A DNA stretch of 64,000 bases from Erwinia sp. SLM-02 (GCF_037450285.1 NZ_JAQISN010000001.1:310001-374000); one strand, 5' to 3'. Counted from the stretch's first letter, positions 26,425-35,187 are shown. Notes: generated by a model not told the origin, from the letters alone. Program-made: numbers and translations.

Positions 26425-26515
26425 AGAGGCATCCCGGTGAATAAAGAAAAATGGAGCTTACGTGAGTGCGGGAGAAAAACGGTTGCACAGTCCGGACGAA
26501 CATTGCACGATAAAG

Positions 26516-26534
26516 CTAAATAAAAATCATTATC
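26516..26534. promoter_or_regulatory. Candidate Fur box
   Basis: Nineteen bases ending AATCATTATC match the Fur consensus at 14 of 19 positions; the right half is perfect. It lies between the divergent receptor gene (start 26424) and the AraC regulator (start 26549), where it could repress the regulator and possibly the receptor when iron is plentiful. Confidence 0.65.
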
Positions 26535-26548
26535 ACCCGGAGGGGCTT

Positions 26549-27448
26549 GTGTCCGACTCACAGCTGGCTAAACTGCCAACGTCGGGAATGCGGCGCTGGC
26601 AGCTGACGCCGAAGATCCGTTTAACCTCGGTGCAGGCCACGCTGGCCGACGATCTGGAACTGCGCGGGGAAGGCGATGCTCACCTGTCGCTGGTGATCAT
26701 GTGCGAGGGGGCCGGATGGTTTCGCCTTAACCGGCAGGCGATCCAGCACTACTGCGCTGACAGCTTCTGGCTCTCCTGCGCCAGCGGCCGCTGCCAGGGC
26801 TATGATTTTTTTCCCCGGCATCACTTTTATCATCTGCTGATTGTTGATTTTTCGCCCGAGCTGTTGGCGCTTGTCGAGGAATGTGGCCTGCGGGTGCCCG
26901 GTGATGAGCCAAAGGTGTTTAGTGCATCGCTTTCCGAACCGCTGAAGGCGGCAATGCTGGACATACAGCAGGGATGGAACGAAGCCTCGCCGCTGGCGGC
27001 CCTGCATCTTGAGAGCCTGGCGCTGAATGCGCTGTGGCTGGCGCTGGGCCAGCTGCAAACGCAGCAGGAGGCGCGACCGCTGCCGGCGGCGTCCCGACTG
27101 CCGAGCCGCGAGCGCAAGCGGCTGATTGCGGCCCGCGAGCTGATCCGTCTGCAGGCCAGCGAACCGCTGTCGATTGAAGAAATGGCGCGCACCGCCGGGC
27201 TGAGCCTGATGGCGTTTAAGCGCGGCTTCCGCGCCATGTTTGGCATCACGCCATGGAACTACGTGATTGAGTGTCGGCTGAAGCTGGCGCAAAACCTGCT
27301 GGAAGAGAGCGCACTGCCGCTGAGTGATATCGCCCTGCGTTGCGGCTTCGCCCACGCCAGCCATCTGACGCGGTTCTTCCAGCGCCAGTATGGTCAGCCG
27401 CCGGGCCGCTATCGCAGCAGCAGCCAGCAGGTACGAATGGCGGGTTGA
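26549..27448 (+). CDS. ybtA: YbtA-like AraC-family regulator
   Basis: A 299-residue activator. I chose GTG 26549 because a CGGAGG site lies 7 bases upstream; the frame is open to a GTG at 26462, but that would place the Fur box inside the gene. The N-terminal ligand domain (LTSVQATLADDLELRGEGDA) resembles YbtA, and the C-terminal double helix-turn-helix is complete (LSIEEMARTAGLSLMAFKRG; SDIALRCGFAHASHLTRFFQ). YbtA senses yersiniabactin and activates uptake genes, which fits its place beside the FyuA-like gene. Confidence 0.83.
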   Translation: MSDSQLAKLPTSGMRRWQLTPKIRLTSVQATLADDLELRGEGDAHLSLVIMCEGAGWFRLNRQAIQHYCADSFWLSCASGRCQGYDFFPRHHFYHLLIVDFSPELLALVEECGLRVPGDEPKVFSASLSEPLKAAMLDIQQGWNEASPLAALHLESLALNALWLALGQLQTQQEARPLPAASRLPSRERKRLIAARELIRLQASEPLSIEEMARTAGLSLMAFKRGFRAMFGITPWNYVIECRLKLAQNLLEESALPLSDIALRCGFAHASHLTRFFQRQYGQPPGRYRSSSQQVRMAG

Positions 27449-27482
27449 ACCGCCGCAACGCTTTTGCCGTACGGGAGTCAAG

Positions 27483-28538
27483 ATGAACAGCAACGTCAAT
27501 CAACTGCAGCCCGCGTGGCTGCGTGCCGGAACCAATGCTGCCGGGGAACTACCGGACGATCGCCGCCGCGCCGCGCTGGCGGCATTTCTCGCCGAAAGCG
27601 AAAGTCTGGCTCCGCTGCTGATGCTGCACAGCCTGATGCGACTGGAGTTCTGCGCAGAGGAGCGCTGGCAGATAGCCGACCGGCGCCAGCAGCTGCGGCT
27701 TGCCCCCTGTTTCGACGATCTGCTGCGGCGCTGGCATTTGCATCTGCTGGATGAAGGCCTGCTGGACAGCCACGACGATGATGTCTGGACCCTGGCGCAG
27801 TGCGCGCCTGCAGAGCATCAGCTGGAACAGCGCATCGACGATGCCCGTCACCGCCTGCGCCAGCTGATGAACTGGCTGGATGATGCAACGCCGCTGGCGG
27901 ACGCGCTGTTCAACCGTTCGCAGCAGATGGAAGAGTGGCTGCGCGCGCCATCGCTGGCACAGGATCGGCCGCCGGATCTGAATCTGCATCAGCTGCTGCA
28001 TCTGCCGGGAATGATCGGCGACTATTTTGCCGGCATTGCCGTCAGCGTGCTGCCCCTGTTGCTGGATGAGGCACGGGGCAATGTTCCCAGCCTGCTGGCG
28101 CTGGGTCAGACACCACCGCGTCTTCAGGACTGCCTGACCCGCGTCGCCGCTGCGGTGGTGCCGCTGGACAGCGATCGTCCGCTGGCCGCCCAGCTGCCGG
28201 ATGACAGCCTGCATGATGCGGTAGTGCTGAGCGATTTACTCAGCCAGCCGGATCCCGCGCGCCTGCTGACCGACCTGACGGCGAAACTGGTGCCTGGAGG
28301 GCTGCTGATGCTGTTGCAGAATACCGCAGAGCGGCCGCTGCACTGGGTGACACCAGCGGCGGTCCAGGCCCACGCGCGTGTCGGCCAGCTGGAAGCGCAC
28401 TGCGAGCATCGCTGCCGACAGATGCTGGACGAGGCGGGGTTTTCGCTGCTGCAAAGCTGGCCGCAGGCAGACTCGCCGATGGCGTTCGCCGGACAGCGGC
28501 TAATTGTTGCCCGTTATGAGCCTTCTTCTTTTCGTTAG
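27483..28538 (+). CDS. Unassigned protein with methyltransferase-like C-terminal half
   Basis: A 351-residue cytoplasmic protein starting at ATG 27483. The second half (DSLHDAVVLSDLLSQPDPAR; KLVPGGLLMLLQNTAERPLH) has the strand-helix rhythm of class I methyltransferases, but the glycine-rich SAM motif I is not recognisable. The N-terminal half is helical and Leu/Arg-rich. It stands between the AraC regulator and the ABC pair in one apparent operon. It may modify or bind the siderophore; I cannot assign a reaction. Confidence 0.55.
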   Translation: MNSNVNQLQPAWLRAGTNAAGELPDDRRRAALAAFLAESESLAPLLMLHSLMRLEFCAEERWQIADRRQQLRLAPCFDDLLRRWHLHLLDEGLLDSHDDDVWTLAQCAPAEHQLEQRIDDARHRLRQLMNWLDDATPLADALFNRSQQMEEWLRAPSLAQDRPPDLNLHQLLHLPGMIGDYFAGIAVSVLPLLLDEARGNVPSLLALGQTPPRLQDCLTRVAAAVVPLDSDRPLAAQLPDDSLHDAVVLSDLLSQPDPARLLTDLTAKLVPGGLLMLLQNTAERPLHWVTPAAVQAHARVGQLEAHCEHRCRQMLDEAGFSLLQSWPQADSPMAFAGQRLIVARYEPSSFR

Positions 28539-28553
28539 CTGCTGAGGTCTGAG

Positions 28554-28955
28554 ATGTCTGAACCCGTTATTGATACCCGCGCCTGGCCGCTGGTGCATTA
28601 TGTGATGCCCGAGCGCGTGGCCGATGAAGATGCGCCGCAGCACATTGCGGCCCTGCAGGCGGTGCTCGATCGCCAGCTGCCTTTCGTACTCATTTTCAGC
28701 GGCGTGGAGCTGCCGAAAGATTCCGCCCACTTCTTTCGCCTGTATAAAAAGTGGGGAAGCGAAACGCGCGCAGCCCAGCAGCGCTACTGTCGGGGTGCGG
28801 TTCGGGTGGAGCCGGACGAGGCAAAGCGACGCTCGCTGTGGCGCAAAGCGCTGCGCTACCTGACCACCCGCACCATTCCCTATCCCTACGAGGTTGTTGC
28901 CAGCGAGCAGCAGGCCGAACAGCAGGCGCAACGCTGGCTGCAGGATTTTAGTTAA
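28554..28955 (+). CDS. Small unassigned protein of the siderophore uptake operon
   Basis: A 133-residue soluble protein, MSEPVIDTRAWPLVHYVMPE at its start, rich in Arg, Glu and Trp, with no signal peptide or membrane segment. The middle (QLPFVLIFSGVELPKDSAHF) suggests an alpha/beta fold. I do not recognise the family. It lies 15 bases after the methyltransferase-like gene and 18 bases before the first ABC gene, so it is almost certainly co-transcribed and part of iron-siderophore handling. Confidence 0.6.
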   Translation: MSEPVIDTRAWPLVHYVMPERVADEDAPQHIAALQAVLDRQLPFVLIFSGVELPKDSAHFFRLYKKWGSETRAAQQRYCRGAVRVEPDEAKRRSLWRKALRYLTTRTIPYPYEVVASEQQAEQQAQRWLQDFS

Positions 28956-28973
28956 CCCCACTGCGGACATCTT

Positions 28974-30854
28974 ATGACGGTTAAAACGATTTCACCGCTG
29001 CTGACGCTGCGGCGGCTTCTTGCTGCGGAAAAATCAACGCTACTGCTGGCGCTGGCGATTTCCGCCAGTAGCGTATTACTGGAACTGCTTCCCTGGTATC
29101 TGCTGTGGCGGGCGGTGGGCGTGGTGGAGCAGGGCGGTTTGCTGCTGCCGCTGGCCGGCTGGCTAGGGCTGGCGCTGGCAGGCAAATACCTGCTGGCATC
29201 GCTGGCGGGCTATTTCAGCCATCTGGCGGCGTTCCGCGTGCTGCACCACACCCGGCTACGTATTGCTCAGGCCCTGACCCGACTGCCGCTGATGCAGCTG
29301 GCCCCCTACAGCGCGGGTAGCCTGCGCAAGATCGTCATGAACGACGTGCAGCGGCTGGAGGACTTTGTTGCCCATCACACCGTCGATCTGATCTCTGCAT
29401 TGTTCAGCCCGCTGATTGCCGCGCTGTTTCTGTTCTGGCTGGACTGGAAAATGGCGCTGGCGGCGCTGCTGACCGTGCCGCTGGCTATTATCGCCCAGCG
29501 GCTGTGCCTGCGTGGGATGGCCGAACGCACGCGAGATTATAACCTTGCCACCGAGCGTCTGAATTCGGCGATAGTCGAATACGTGCGCGGTATTCCGGTG
29601 ATGAAGGCATTCAGCCAGGATGCGCGTTCTTTCCGCCTGCTGGACGATGCCCTGCGTGACTATCATCAGCTGGTGGTGCGCTTTACCCGTCGGGCGGTAC
29701 CGGCCTGGTCATTGTTTGTGGTACTGCTGAACGCCAGCATCTTTATTCTGCTGCCGCTTGGGCTGTGGCGCGTCAGCCAGGGCACGCTGTCGGTGTCCGC
29801 GCTGCTGCTGATCCTGATGCTCGGCAGCGGGCTGCTCAAGCCGCTGCTGCGCGTGACCTTTTTCGGCTCGCTGATCCGCGAGCTGTTCGCCGGTCTGGGC
29901 CGCATGGCACCGTTTCTTGATGATGTCTCAGAGGGAACTTCTTTGTCCGTTGCTGAAGACGATCCGCTTCATCGCCGCCAGCCCGCTAACGTGGCTGGCG
30001 ATGACGCCGCCGCTCCGGCAACCTTCGGTCGTTCTGGCTTCGTCGCCTCTACCGATCCAGCCGTCTCTCTCATTTCGCATAGTGACAGTAACCTGAGCGC
30101 CCGCAGCTTGAGCTTCAGCTATGAGCTGCGCACGGTGATTGATGCGCTGGATATGACGCTGCAACCCGGCGGTTTTTATGCGCTGGTCGGGCCATCCGGT
30201 GCCGGAAAATCGACCCTGGCCGGGCTGCTGTCCGGGATGCTGCCGCCGACGAGCGGAACGGTCACGCTCGGTGGCACGGCGCTGGCTGAGATGGATGATG
30301 GCACCCGCGCCTCACGGCTGGCGGTGGTCAGCCAGCAGGTGTTCCTGTTCAAAGGCACGCTGGCCGACAACCTGCGGCTGGCGCAGCCGCAGGCCAGCGA
30401 TGAGCAGCTGTGGCAGGCACTGGATATTGCCCAGGGGCGCGCATTTGTGGAGGCATTACCGCAGGGGCTGGCGACAAAAATCGGTGAGGGCGGCGCACGG
30501 CTTTCCGGCGGCGAACGCCAGCGTATCGCCATCGCCCGCGCCCTGCTGGTGGAAACCCCGCTGCTGATCCTCGATGAGGCCACCGCCTTCGCCGATCTGC
30601 TCACCGAGGCCGCCTTCTATCGGGAACTACGCGAGCAACGCCCGGCCATGACCGTGCTGACCATCGCGCACCGGCTGTTCGCCGTTCAGCAGGCCGACTG
30701 CCTGCTGGTGATGGAAGCGGGGCGGTTAACCGGGCGCGGAACGCATCAGCAGCTGTTAAACGATCACCCGCTGTATCAGCAGATGTGGCACAGCCAGTCT
30801 CAGCTGGCGCAGTGGCAAATCCGCCGAGAGGAAGATATCGATGTCAATGCTTAG
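28974..30854 (+). CDS. ybtP: YbtP-like ABC half-transporter
   Basis: A 626-residue fused membrane/ATPase subunit. Six membrane helices occupy residues ~15-310. The nucleotide-binding domain has Walker A GPSGAGKST, signature LSGGERQRIAIARAL and Walker B LLILDEATAF. Between them (~residues 320-370) is an unusual acidic, low-complexity linker that is not typical. The layout matches YbtP, an exporter-fold importer of ferric yersiniabactin. Its stop overlaps the next gene by 14 bases, so the two probably form a heterodimer. Confidence 0.82.
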   Translation: MTVKTISPLLTLRRLLAAEKSTLLLALAISASSVLLELLPWYLLWRAVGVVEQGGLLLPLAGWLGLALAGKYLLASLAGYFSHLAAFRVLHHTRLRIAQALTRLPLMQLAPYSAGSLRKIVMNDVQRLEDFVAHHTVDLISALFSPLIAALFLFWLDWKMALAALLTVPLAIIAQRLCLRGMAERTRDYNLATERLNSAIVEYVRGIPVMKAFSQDARSFRLLDDALRDYHQLVVRFTRRAVPAWSLFVVLLNASIFILLPLGLWRVSQGTLSVSALLLILMLGSGLLKPLLRVTFFGSLIRELFAGLGRMAPFLDDVSEGTSLSVAEDDPLHRRQPANVAGDDAAAPATFGRSGFVASTDPAVSLISHSDSNLSARSLSFSYELRTVIDALDMTLQPGGFYALVGPSGAGKSTLAGLLSGMLPPTSGTVTLGGTALAEMDDGTRASRLAVVSQQVFLFKGTLADNLRLAQPQASDEQLWQALDIAQGRAFVEALPQGLATKIGEGGARLSGGERQRIAIARALLVETPLLILDEATAFADLLTEAAFYRELREQRPAMTVLTIAHRLFAVQQADCLLVMEAGRLTGRGTHQQLLNDHPLYQQMWHSQSQLAQWQIRREEDIDVNA

Positions 30855-32544
30855 CCCGCTTCAGCGCAGCGCCGAAGGCCGCCGTCAGGTGCTGGCCGGA
30901 ATGATCCTGCGGCTGATGGCCCAGCTGTGTACCGTTGCGCCGCTGTTTATTGCCTGGCTGGCGATCGGCGACATCACGCCGGGTGCGGAAAGCTGGTCGC
31001 ACTGGCCGCTGCTGCTGGCGGCGCTGCTGGCCTGCCTGCTGATGCAGCTGTTGTGTTCACACTTTGGTCAGCTTTACTGTTTTGTTGGCAGCTACGAGGT
31101 GATGCAGCGCTACCGCGAGGCGGCGGCAGAACAGCTACGGCGGCTGCCGCTGGGCTATTTTCAGCGCCACCGGCTGGGGGCCACCACCCAGCTGATGACC
31201 GACCATATGATGCGTGTCGAGCAGATATTTTCTCATCTGCTGCCGGAAGTCGTGACCGGGATAGGCACCGCGCTGATTTTTGTCTTGATCCTGCTGACGA
31301 TCAACGTGCCGTTAACGCTGGCGCTGATCGCCCCGCTGCCGCTGGCGATCGGGCTGCTGTGGGGCGGATCGCGTTTTTTACTGCGCGGCACGCATCGACA
31401 GAGCGAGCGGCTGCAGCGGGTGTCCGGGCTGCTGATTGAGTTTATCGGCGGGATTAAAACCCTGCGGCTGTTCCATCGTCACCATGGGATGCTGGCAAAG
31501 CTTGACGACGCGTTCGGTGAGATACGCCGTGCCAGCATGGGGCTGGAGGCCTGGGGAGCCGGAGCGGTACAGCTGTTCCGGTTGTTTACCGAGCTGGGAC
31601 TGGTGGTGCTGTTTATCGTCGCGGGCGTGCTGCTGCAACAGCAGGCGCTGGATCCGCTGACCTGGCTGCTGTTTGTGCTGGTGTCGATCAAGGTGCTGGA
31701 GCCGCTGCTGGATGCTGCCGCTTACTTCACGTTGATGAACGTGATGCGCCAGTCGCAGCAGCGCCTGAACGCGCTGATGGCCGAGCCGGTGCTGAATGAT
31801 GAGAACAGCGTGCCGCTGCCGGAAGATAATACGATCCGCTTTAGCGATGTGCATTTTAGCTACGATCGACAGCCGACGATCCGGGGCGTCTCTTTTACGG
31901 TGCCTGAAGGTAGCGTCACCGCGCTGGTTGGCCCGTCGGGCAGTGGTAAAAGCACGCTGCTGCACCTGCTGGGGCGTTTTTATCAGCCGCAGCGGGGAGA
32001 AATCTCGCTGGGCGGTGTGCCGCTGGAGCAGGTCGGCACCCGGGCACTGTATCAGCGCATTGGCTACGTCTTCCAGGATGTGCAGCTGTTTGATGGCACG
32101 GTGCTGGACAACGTCCGGCTTGGCCGGCCGGATGCCACGGAGGCCGACGTTATCGACGCCTGCCGCGAAGCCTGCTGCGACGAATTTATCCGCCAGCTGC
32201 CGCAGGGCTACCACACGCCGCTGGGAGAGGGCGCGCAGCGTTTGTCAGGCGGCGAACGGCAGCGCCTCTCCATTGCGCGGATGATGCTGAAGGATCCTCC
32301 GATTATTCTGCTGGATGAGGTGACCGCGCTGCTTGACTCGCTTTCGCAGGCGGATATCCAGCAGGCGCTGACCCGGCTGGCACGGGGGAGAACCGTGTTG
32401 ATGATTGCTCATCGACTGCGCACCGTGGAGTTCGCCAGTCAGATTCTGGTACTGGAAAATGGCCGGATCGTTGAACGCGGAAATCATCGGCAGCTACTGG
32501 CGCAGGGCGGGATTTATCAGCGGCTATGGCAGGAGCAGTCGTGA
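30841..32544 (+). CDS. ybtQ: YbtQ-like ABC half-transporter
   Basis: A 567-residue ABC half-transporter with six membrane helices (~15-300) and a complete ATPase: Walker A GPSGSGKST, signature LSGGERQRLSIARM, Walker B IILLDEVTALLD. It overlaps the preceding ABC gene and should pair with it, as YbtQ pairs with YbtP in ferric-yersiniabactin import across the inner membrane. Fold alone cannot separate import from export; the FyuA/YbtA context favours import. Confidence 0.82.
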   Translation: MSMLSPLQRSAEGRRQVLAGMILRLMAQLCTVAPLFIAWLAIGDITPGAESWSHWPLLLAALLACLLMQLLCSHFGQLYCFVGSYEVMQRYREAAAEQLRRLPLGYFQRHRLGATTQLMTDHMMRVEQIFSHLLPEVVTGIGTALIFVLILLTINVPLTLALIAPLPLAIGLLWGGSRFLLRGTHRQSERLQRVSGLLIEFIGGIKTLRLFHRHHGMLAKLDDAFGEIRRASMGLEAWGAGAVQLFRLFTELGLVVLFIVAGVLLQQQALDPLTWLLFVLVSIKVLEPLLDAAAYFTLMNVMRQSQQRLNALMAEPVLNDENSVPLPEDNTIRFSDVHFSYDRQPTIRGVSFTVPEGSVTALVGPSGSGKSTLLHLLGRFYQPQRGEISLGGVPLEQVGTRALYQRIGYVFQDVQLFDGTVLDNVRLGRPDATEADVIDACREACCDEFIRQLPQGYHTPLGEGAQRLSGGERQRLSIARMMLKDPPIILLDEVTALLDSLSQADIQQALTRLARGRTVLMIAHRLRTVEFASQILVLENGRIVERGNHRQLLAQGGIYQRLWQEQS

Positions 32545-32675
32545 ACGGTAACCGTCAGGTGATGTGTAAAAAACGCGATTTTACGCACCAGAATGTTCTG
32601 TAAGCAGGCCGATTTCCTGCGGGCGCTGAGTCAGTGACTATACTGGTAGCTGTGAAAACCAACCGGAGGATAACG

Positions 32676-33107
32676 ATGACCATTCATAAGAAAGGACAGG
32701 CGCACTGGGAAGGCGATATTAAGCGCGGTAAAGGCACCATCTCCACGGAGAGTGGGGCGCTGGATAATCAGCCCTATGGTTTTAATACCCGTTTCGAAGG
32801 CAAGCCCGGCACCAACCCCGAAGAGCTGGTCGGCGCCGCGCACGCGGCGTGCTTCTCAATGGCGCTGTCGCTGATGCTGGGCGAGGCCGGGTTTACGCCT
32901 GAGAGTATTGATACCGTGGCCGATGTTTCGCTGGATAAAGTTGACGGCGGCTTCGGCATTACCAAAGTGGCGCTGCAAAGTAAGGTTAAGCTGCCCGGTA
33001 TCCCGAAGGATGAGTTCGATAAAATCATCCAGCAGGCCAAAGCGGGCTGCCCGATATCCAAGCTGCTGAGCACCGAAATTACCCTCGACTACCAGCTGGA
33101 AAACTAA
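32676..33107 (+). CDS. osmC: OsmC family peroxiredoxin
   Basis: A 143-residue organic hydroperoxide reductase of the OsmC subfamily. The N terminus (TIHKKGQAHWEGDIKRGKGT) is typical, and both redox Cys are present (AAHAACFSMALS; QAKAGCPISKLL). The ATG at 32676 follows CGGAGGA. It is a single gene with its own upstream region; in E. coli osmC responds to osmotic and stationary-phase signals. Confidence 0.93.
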   Translation: MTIHKKGQAHWEGDIKRGKGTISTESGALDNQPYGFNTRFEGKPGTNPEELVGAAHAACFSMALSLMLGEAGFTPESIDTVADVSLDKVDGGFGITKVALQSKVKLPGIPKDEFDKIIQQAKAGCPISKLLSTEITLDYQLEN

Positions 33108-33284
33108 GCGGTACGCGGCGTTGCTCCATAATTCGCCCACAGTGTTAAGAATGCGTAAGCCCGGAGAAAAAGATCCGCTAATCCGGCAGAATTAGGAGTC
33201 CGGGAGATAGGGAAGTGTTGACGGATGCCCGATATTGCTGGGTAACGACAGTAAGCAGGTCGTGAGCAAATAGAGGGCATTAAG

Positions 33285-33740
33285 ATGAAAAAAACAACAC
33301 TGGCACTGGTTCTGAGCGTTTTAACCGCAAGCAGCTTCTTTTCCACCTTCTCGCACGCTGACGGCCCGGGAAATGGTCCGGAACGTCAGTGGCATCAGCA
33401 GGGTGGGGGTCAGCCTGACCGGGGCGATCGTCACGATCGCAGCGATCGCGGCGGCCCGGATCGTCATGATAATCGTGGACCCGATCGCGACCGTCATGAA
33501 CGCTTCCGCCCAGCCGAACGCGATCGTTTTGCCTGGAACGGCCACGACTTCCGCCGCGGGCACCCGCTGCCGCCGCACTTCCGCGGCAACGACTACCGGG
33601 TTGATGACTGGCATCGCCGCGGTCTTTATGAGCCACCGCGCGGCGCGTACTGGGGCTATATTGACGGCAACTACGTGCTGATTGCCGCCGCCACCGGGGT
33701 AATCACCTCGATTATTCTGGGCAGTGCGTTAGGCCACTGA
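33285..33740 (+). CDS. RcnB-like periplasmic protein
   Basis: A 151-residue secreted protein with a clear signal peptide (MKKTTLALVLSVLTASSFFS, cleavage after SHA). The mature part has a dense Asp/His/Arg repeat (GDRHDRSDRGGPDRHDNRGP) and the RcnB-family end (FRRGHPLPPHFRGNDYRVDD then WHRRGLYEPPRGAYWGYIDG), closed by a hydrophobic tail. RcnB limits nickel/cobalt leakage in E. coli, but no rcnA exporter is adjacent here. The His/Asp tract may bind metal. A paralogue lies at 41205-41645. Confidence 0.78.
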   Translation: MKKTTLALVLSVLTASSFFSTFSHADGPGNGPERQWHQQGGGQPDRGDRHDRSDRGGPDRHDNRGPDRDRHERFRPAERDRFAWNGHDFRRGHPLPPHFRGNDYRVDDWHRRGLYEPPRGAYWGYIDGNYVLIAAATGVITSIILGSALGH

Positions 33741-34065
33741 TAAGTGCATTCTGACCGGGGGCGCCCGCCGCCGGTTGTTTATCTTCCTGTGCATCACTTC
33801 GGTGACAAAAGACGTTTTTCCTTATCCCCAACCCCAGTCTTTCATCCCGTACCGACGACAAAAAAACGTCTGGCACACTTGATACAGCAACATGTTACCG
33901 GGTCATCTAATCCATATTTTTCAAAATGATGACTTGCATATCGTTTCATTCCTGTTTCCCGAGTCGGCCCGCAGAAAAGTCTCCCTTGAGGTGTTGTCAG
34001 CCGGTATTTGCTTACCTTACGATCCCTGTAGATGAAATTATCACCAACCGATAAAGGGACATGAC
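33741..34065. other. 325-bp intergenic region with an inverted repeat
   Basis: No gene is evident. A 10-bp inverted repeat, AGACGTTTTT (33810-33819) and AAAAACGTCT (33862-33871), spans a 42-base loop, and a small UUCG-capped hairpin (TCAC/GTGA, about 33794-33805) lies just before. The AGACGT cores resemble single MetJ half-boxes but are not in the required tandem. It must contain the promoter of the repeat protein at 34066. Confidence 0.5.
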
Positions 34066-35043
34066 ATGGTTGAGCGCGTAGTTAAGTTGGAAAAAAACGC
34101 CGATACGCTGCGGCAGGATGTGACCACGGTGAAAGAGGACGTCACGGTCATTAAGGCGGATGTCACCACGTTAAAAGGCGAGGTCACGGTCATTAAGGCG
34201 GATACCACCACGTTAAAAGGCGAGGTCACGGTCATTAAGGCGGATACCACCACGTTAAAAGGCGAGGTCACGGTCATTAAGGCGGATGTCACCACGTTAA
34301 AAGGTGACATGACCTTAGTGAAGGGGGATGTAAAAGAGTTAAAGACGGACGTGACCGGGCTAAAAACGGATGTGGCCGTGCTGCAGACGGATATGACGGG
34401 TTTAAAGAAAGATGTTGGCGTACTACAGGCAGATATGACCGGATTAAAAACGGATGTCGCCGTGCTGAAGACGGATGTCACCGTGCTGCAAACGGATATG
34501 ACCGGGCTGAAGAAAGATGTTGGCGTACTACAGGCAGATATGACCGGATTAAAAACGGATGTCGCCGTGCTGAAGACGGATGTCACCGTGCTGCAAACGG
34601 ATATGACCGGGCTGAAGAAAGATGTTGGCGTACTGCAGGCGGATATGACCGGATTAAAAACGGATGTCGCCGTGCTGCAAACAGATATGACGGGCTTGAA
34701 GAAAGATGTTGGCGTATTGCAGGCAGATATGACCGGGCTAAAGACGGATGTGGCCGTGCTGAAGACGGATATGACGGGGCTGAAGAAAGACGTTGGTGTG
34801 TTGCAGGCGGATGTCACCGTGCTGCAGACGGATATGGTGGAGCTAAAATCGGATGTAGCGGTGATTAAATCCAACTACACCACCAAAGCGGATCTGCTGG
34901 GCCTGGAAAACAAGTTTGACATTAAATTTGAAGGGTTGCGCACCGAGCTTCACCGTTCGCTGGCGCTGCAAACCAAATGGGTCGTGGCTTCGCAGGCTGG
35001 CGTGCTTGGCCTGGGGCTGGGGTTGGCGAAGCTCCTGTTTTGA
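34066..35043 (+). CDS. Long heptad-repeat coiled-coil protein with C-terminal membrane anchor
   Basis: A 325-residue protein made almost wholly of heptads in continuous phase (residues ~1-270), such as TDVAVLK, TDMTGLK, KDVGVLQ and ADVTTLK, with Val/Met and Leu at the core positions. The end (TKWVVASQAGVLGLGLGLAK then LLF) is a single Gly-rich membrane helix. The expected form is a long parallel coiled coil tethered to a membrane by its C terminus. There is no signal peptide. The layout recalls DUF1640-type proteins, but I cannot assign a function. Confidence 0.8.
   Translation: MVERVVKLEKNADTLRQDVTTVKEDVTVIKADVTTLKGEVTVIKADTTTLKGEVTVIKADTTTLKGEVTVIKADVTTLKGDMTLVKGDVKELKTDVTGLKTDVAVLQTDMTGLKKDVGVLQADMTGLKTDVAVLKTDVTVLQTDMTGLKKDVGVLQADMTGLKTDVAVLKTDVTVLQTDMTGLKKDVGVLQADMTGLKTDVAVLQTDMTGLKKDVGVLQADMTGLKTDVAVLKTDMTGLKKDVGVLQADVTVLQTDMVELKSDVAVIKSNYTTKADLLGLENKFDIKFEGLRTELHRSLALQTKWVVASQAGVLGLGLGLAKLLF
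34180..34305 (+). repeat. 42-bp tandem repeats inside the coiled-coil gene
   Basis: Three near-identical 42-bp units begin at 34180, 34222 and 34264, each coding two heptads (GEVTVIKAD plus TTTLK or VTTLK). The near-identity at DNA level, including third bases, points to recent duplication or gene conversion. Confidence 0.85.
34432..34809 (+). repeat. 105-bp and 84-bp tandem repeats inside the coiled-coil gene
   Basis: Two 105-bp units (34432-34536 and 34537-34641; five heptads each) differ at only a few bases. They are followed by two related 84-bp units (from 34642 and 34726; four heptads each), which lack one heptad. All lengths are multiples of 21, so copy changes keep both the reading frame and the heptad phase. 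Confidence 0.9.
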
Positions 35044-35090
35044 TTTTAGTGAAAACAGAGCCAGAGATAAGCTTTCAACTCATTTTCTGC

Positions 35091-35139
35091 TTAACTTTTC
35101 CGGCCTTTAGCATATAGACGTCTGGACATGTAGCCATCA
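35091..35139 (+). promoter_or_regulatory. Candidate mmuM promoter with tandem MetJ boxes
   Basis: AGACGTCT (35116-35123) is a perfect 8/8 met box, followed without gap by GGACATGT (5/8) and AGCCATCA (5/8), the tandem arrangement MetJ needs. It overlaps a possible -10 TATAGA (35113-35118), which has a TTAACT -35 16 bases upstream (35091-35096). MetJ bound with S-adenosylmethionine would block this promoter. Confidence 0.75.
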
Positions 35140-35187
35140 ACTTATGTAGCATGCTGTCATTCGAAATTTGTTAACGGGAACAACCGA

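Noticed and set aside
26462..26548. Longer start (GTG 26462) for the YbtA-like regulator
   Set aside because: It has no strong ribosome site and would put the Fur-box candidate inside the gene; GTG 26549 has CGGAGG at ideal spacing.
33810..33871. MetJ operator before the coiled-coil gene
   Set aside because: The two AGACGT-like blocks are 42 bases apart and in opposite orientation, not the tandem 8-mers MetJ needs.
34041..34874. 277-codon antisense frame over the coiled-coil gene (Ser/Thr/Phe-rich repeats)
   Set aside because: The repetitive protein is a by-product of the DNA repeats; the sense frame has perfect heptad phase, a start with a ribosome site and a membrane anchor.
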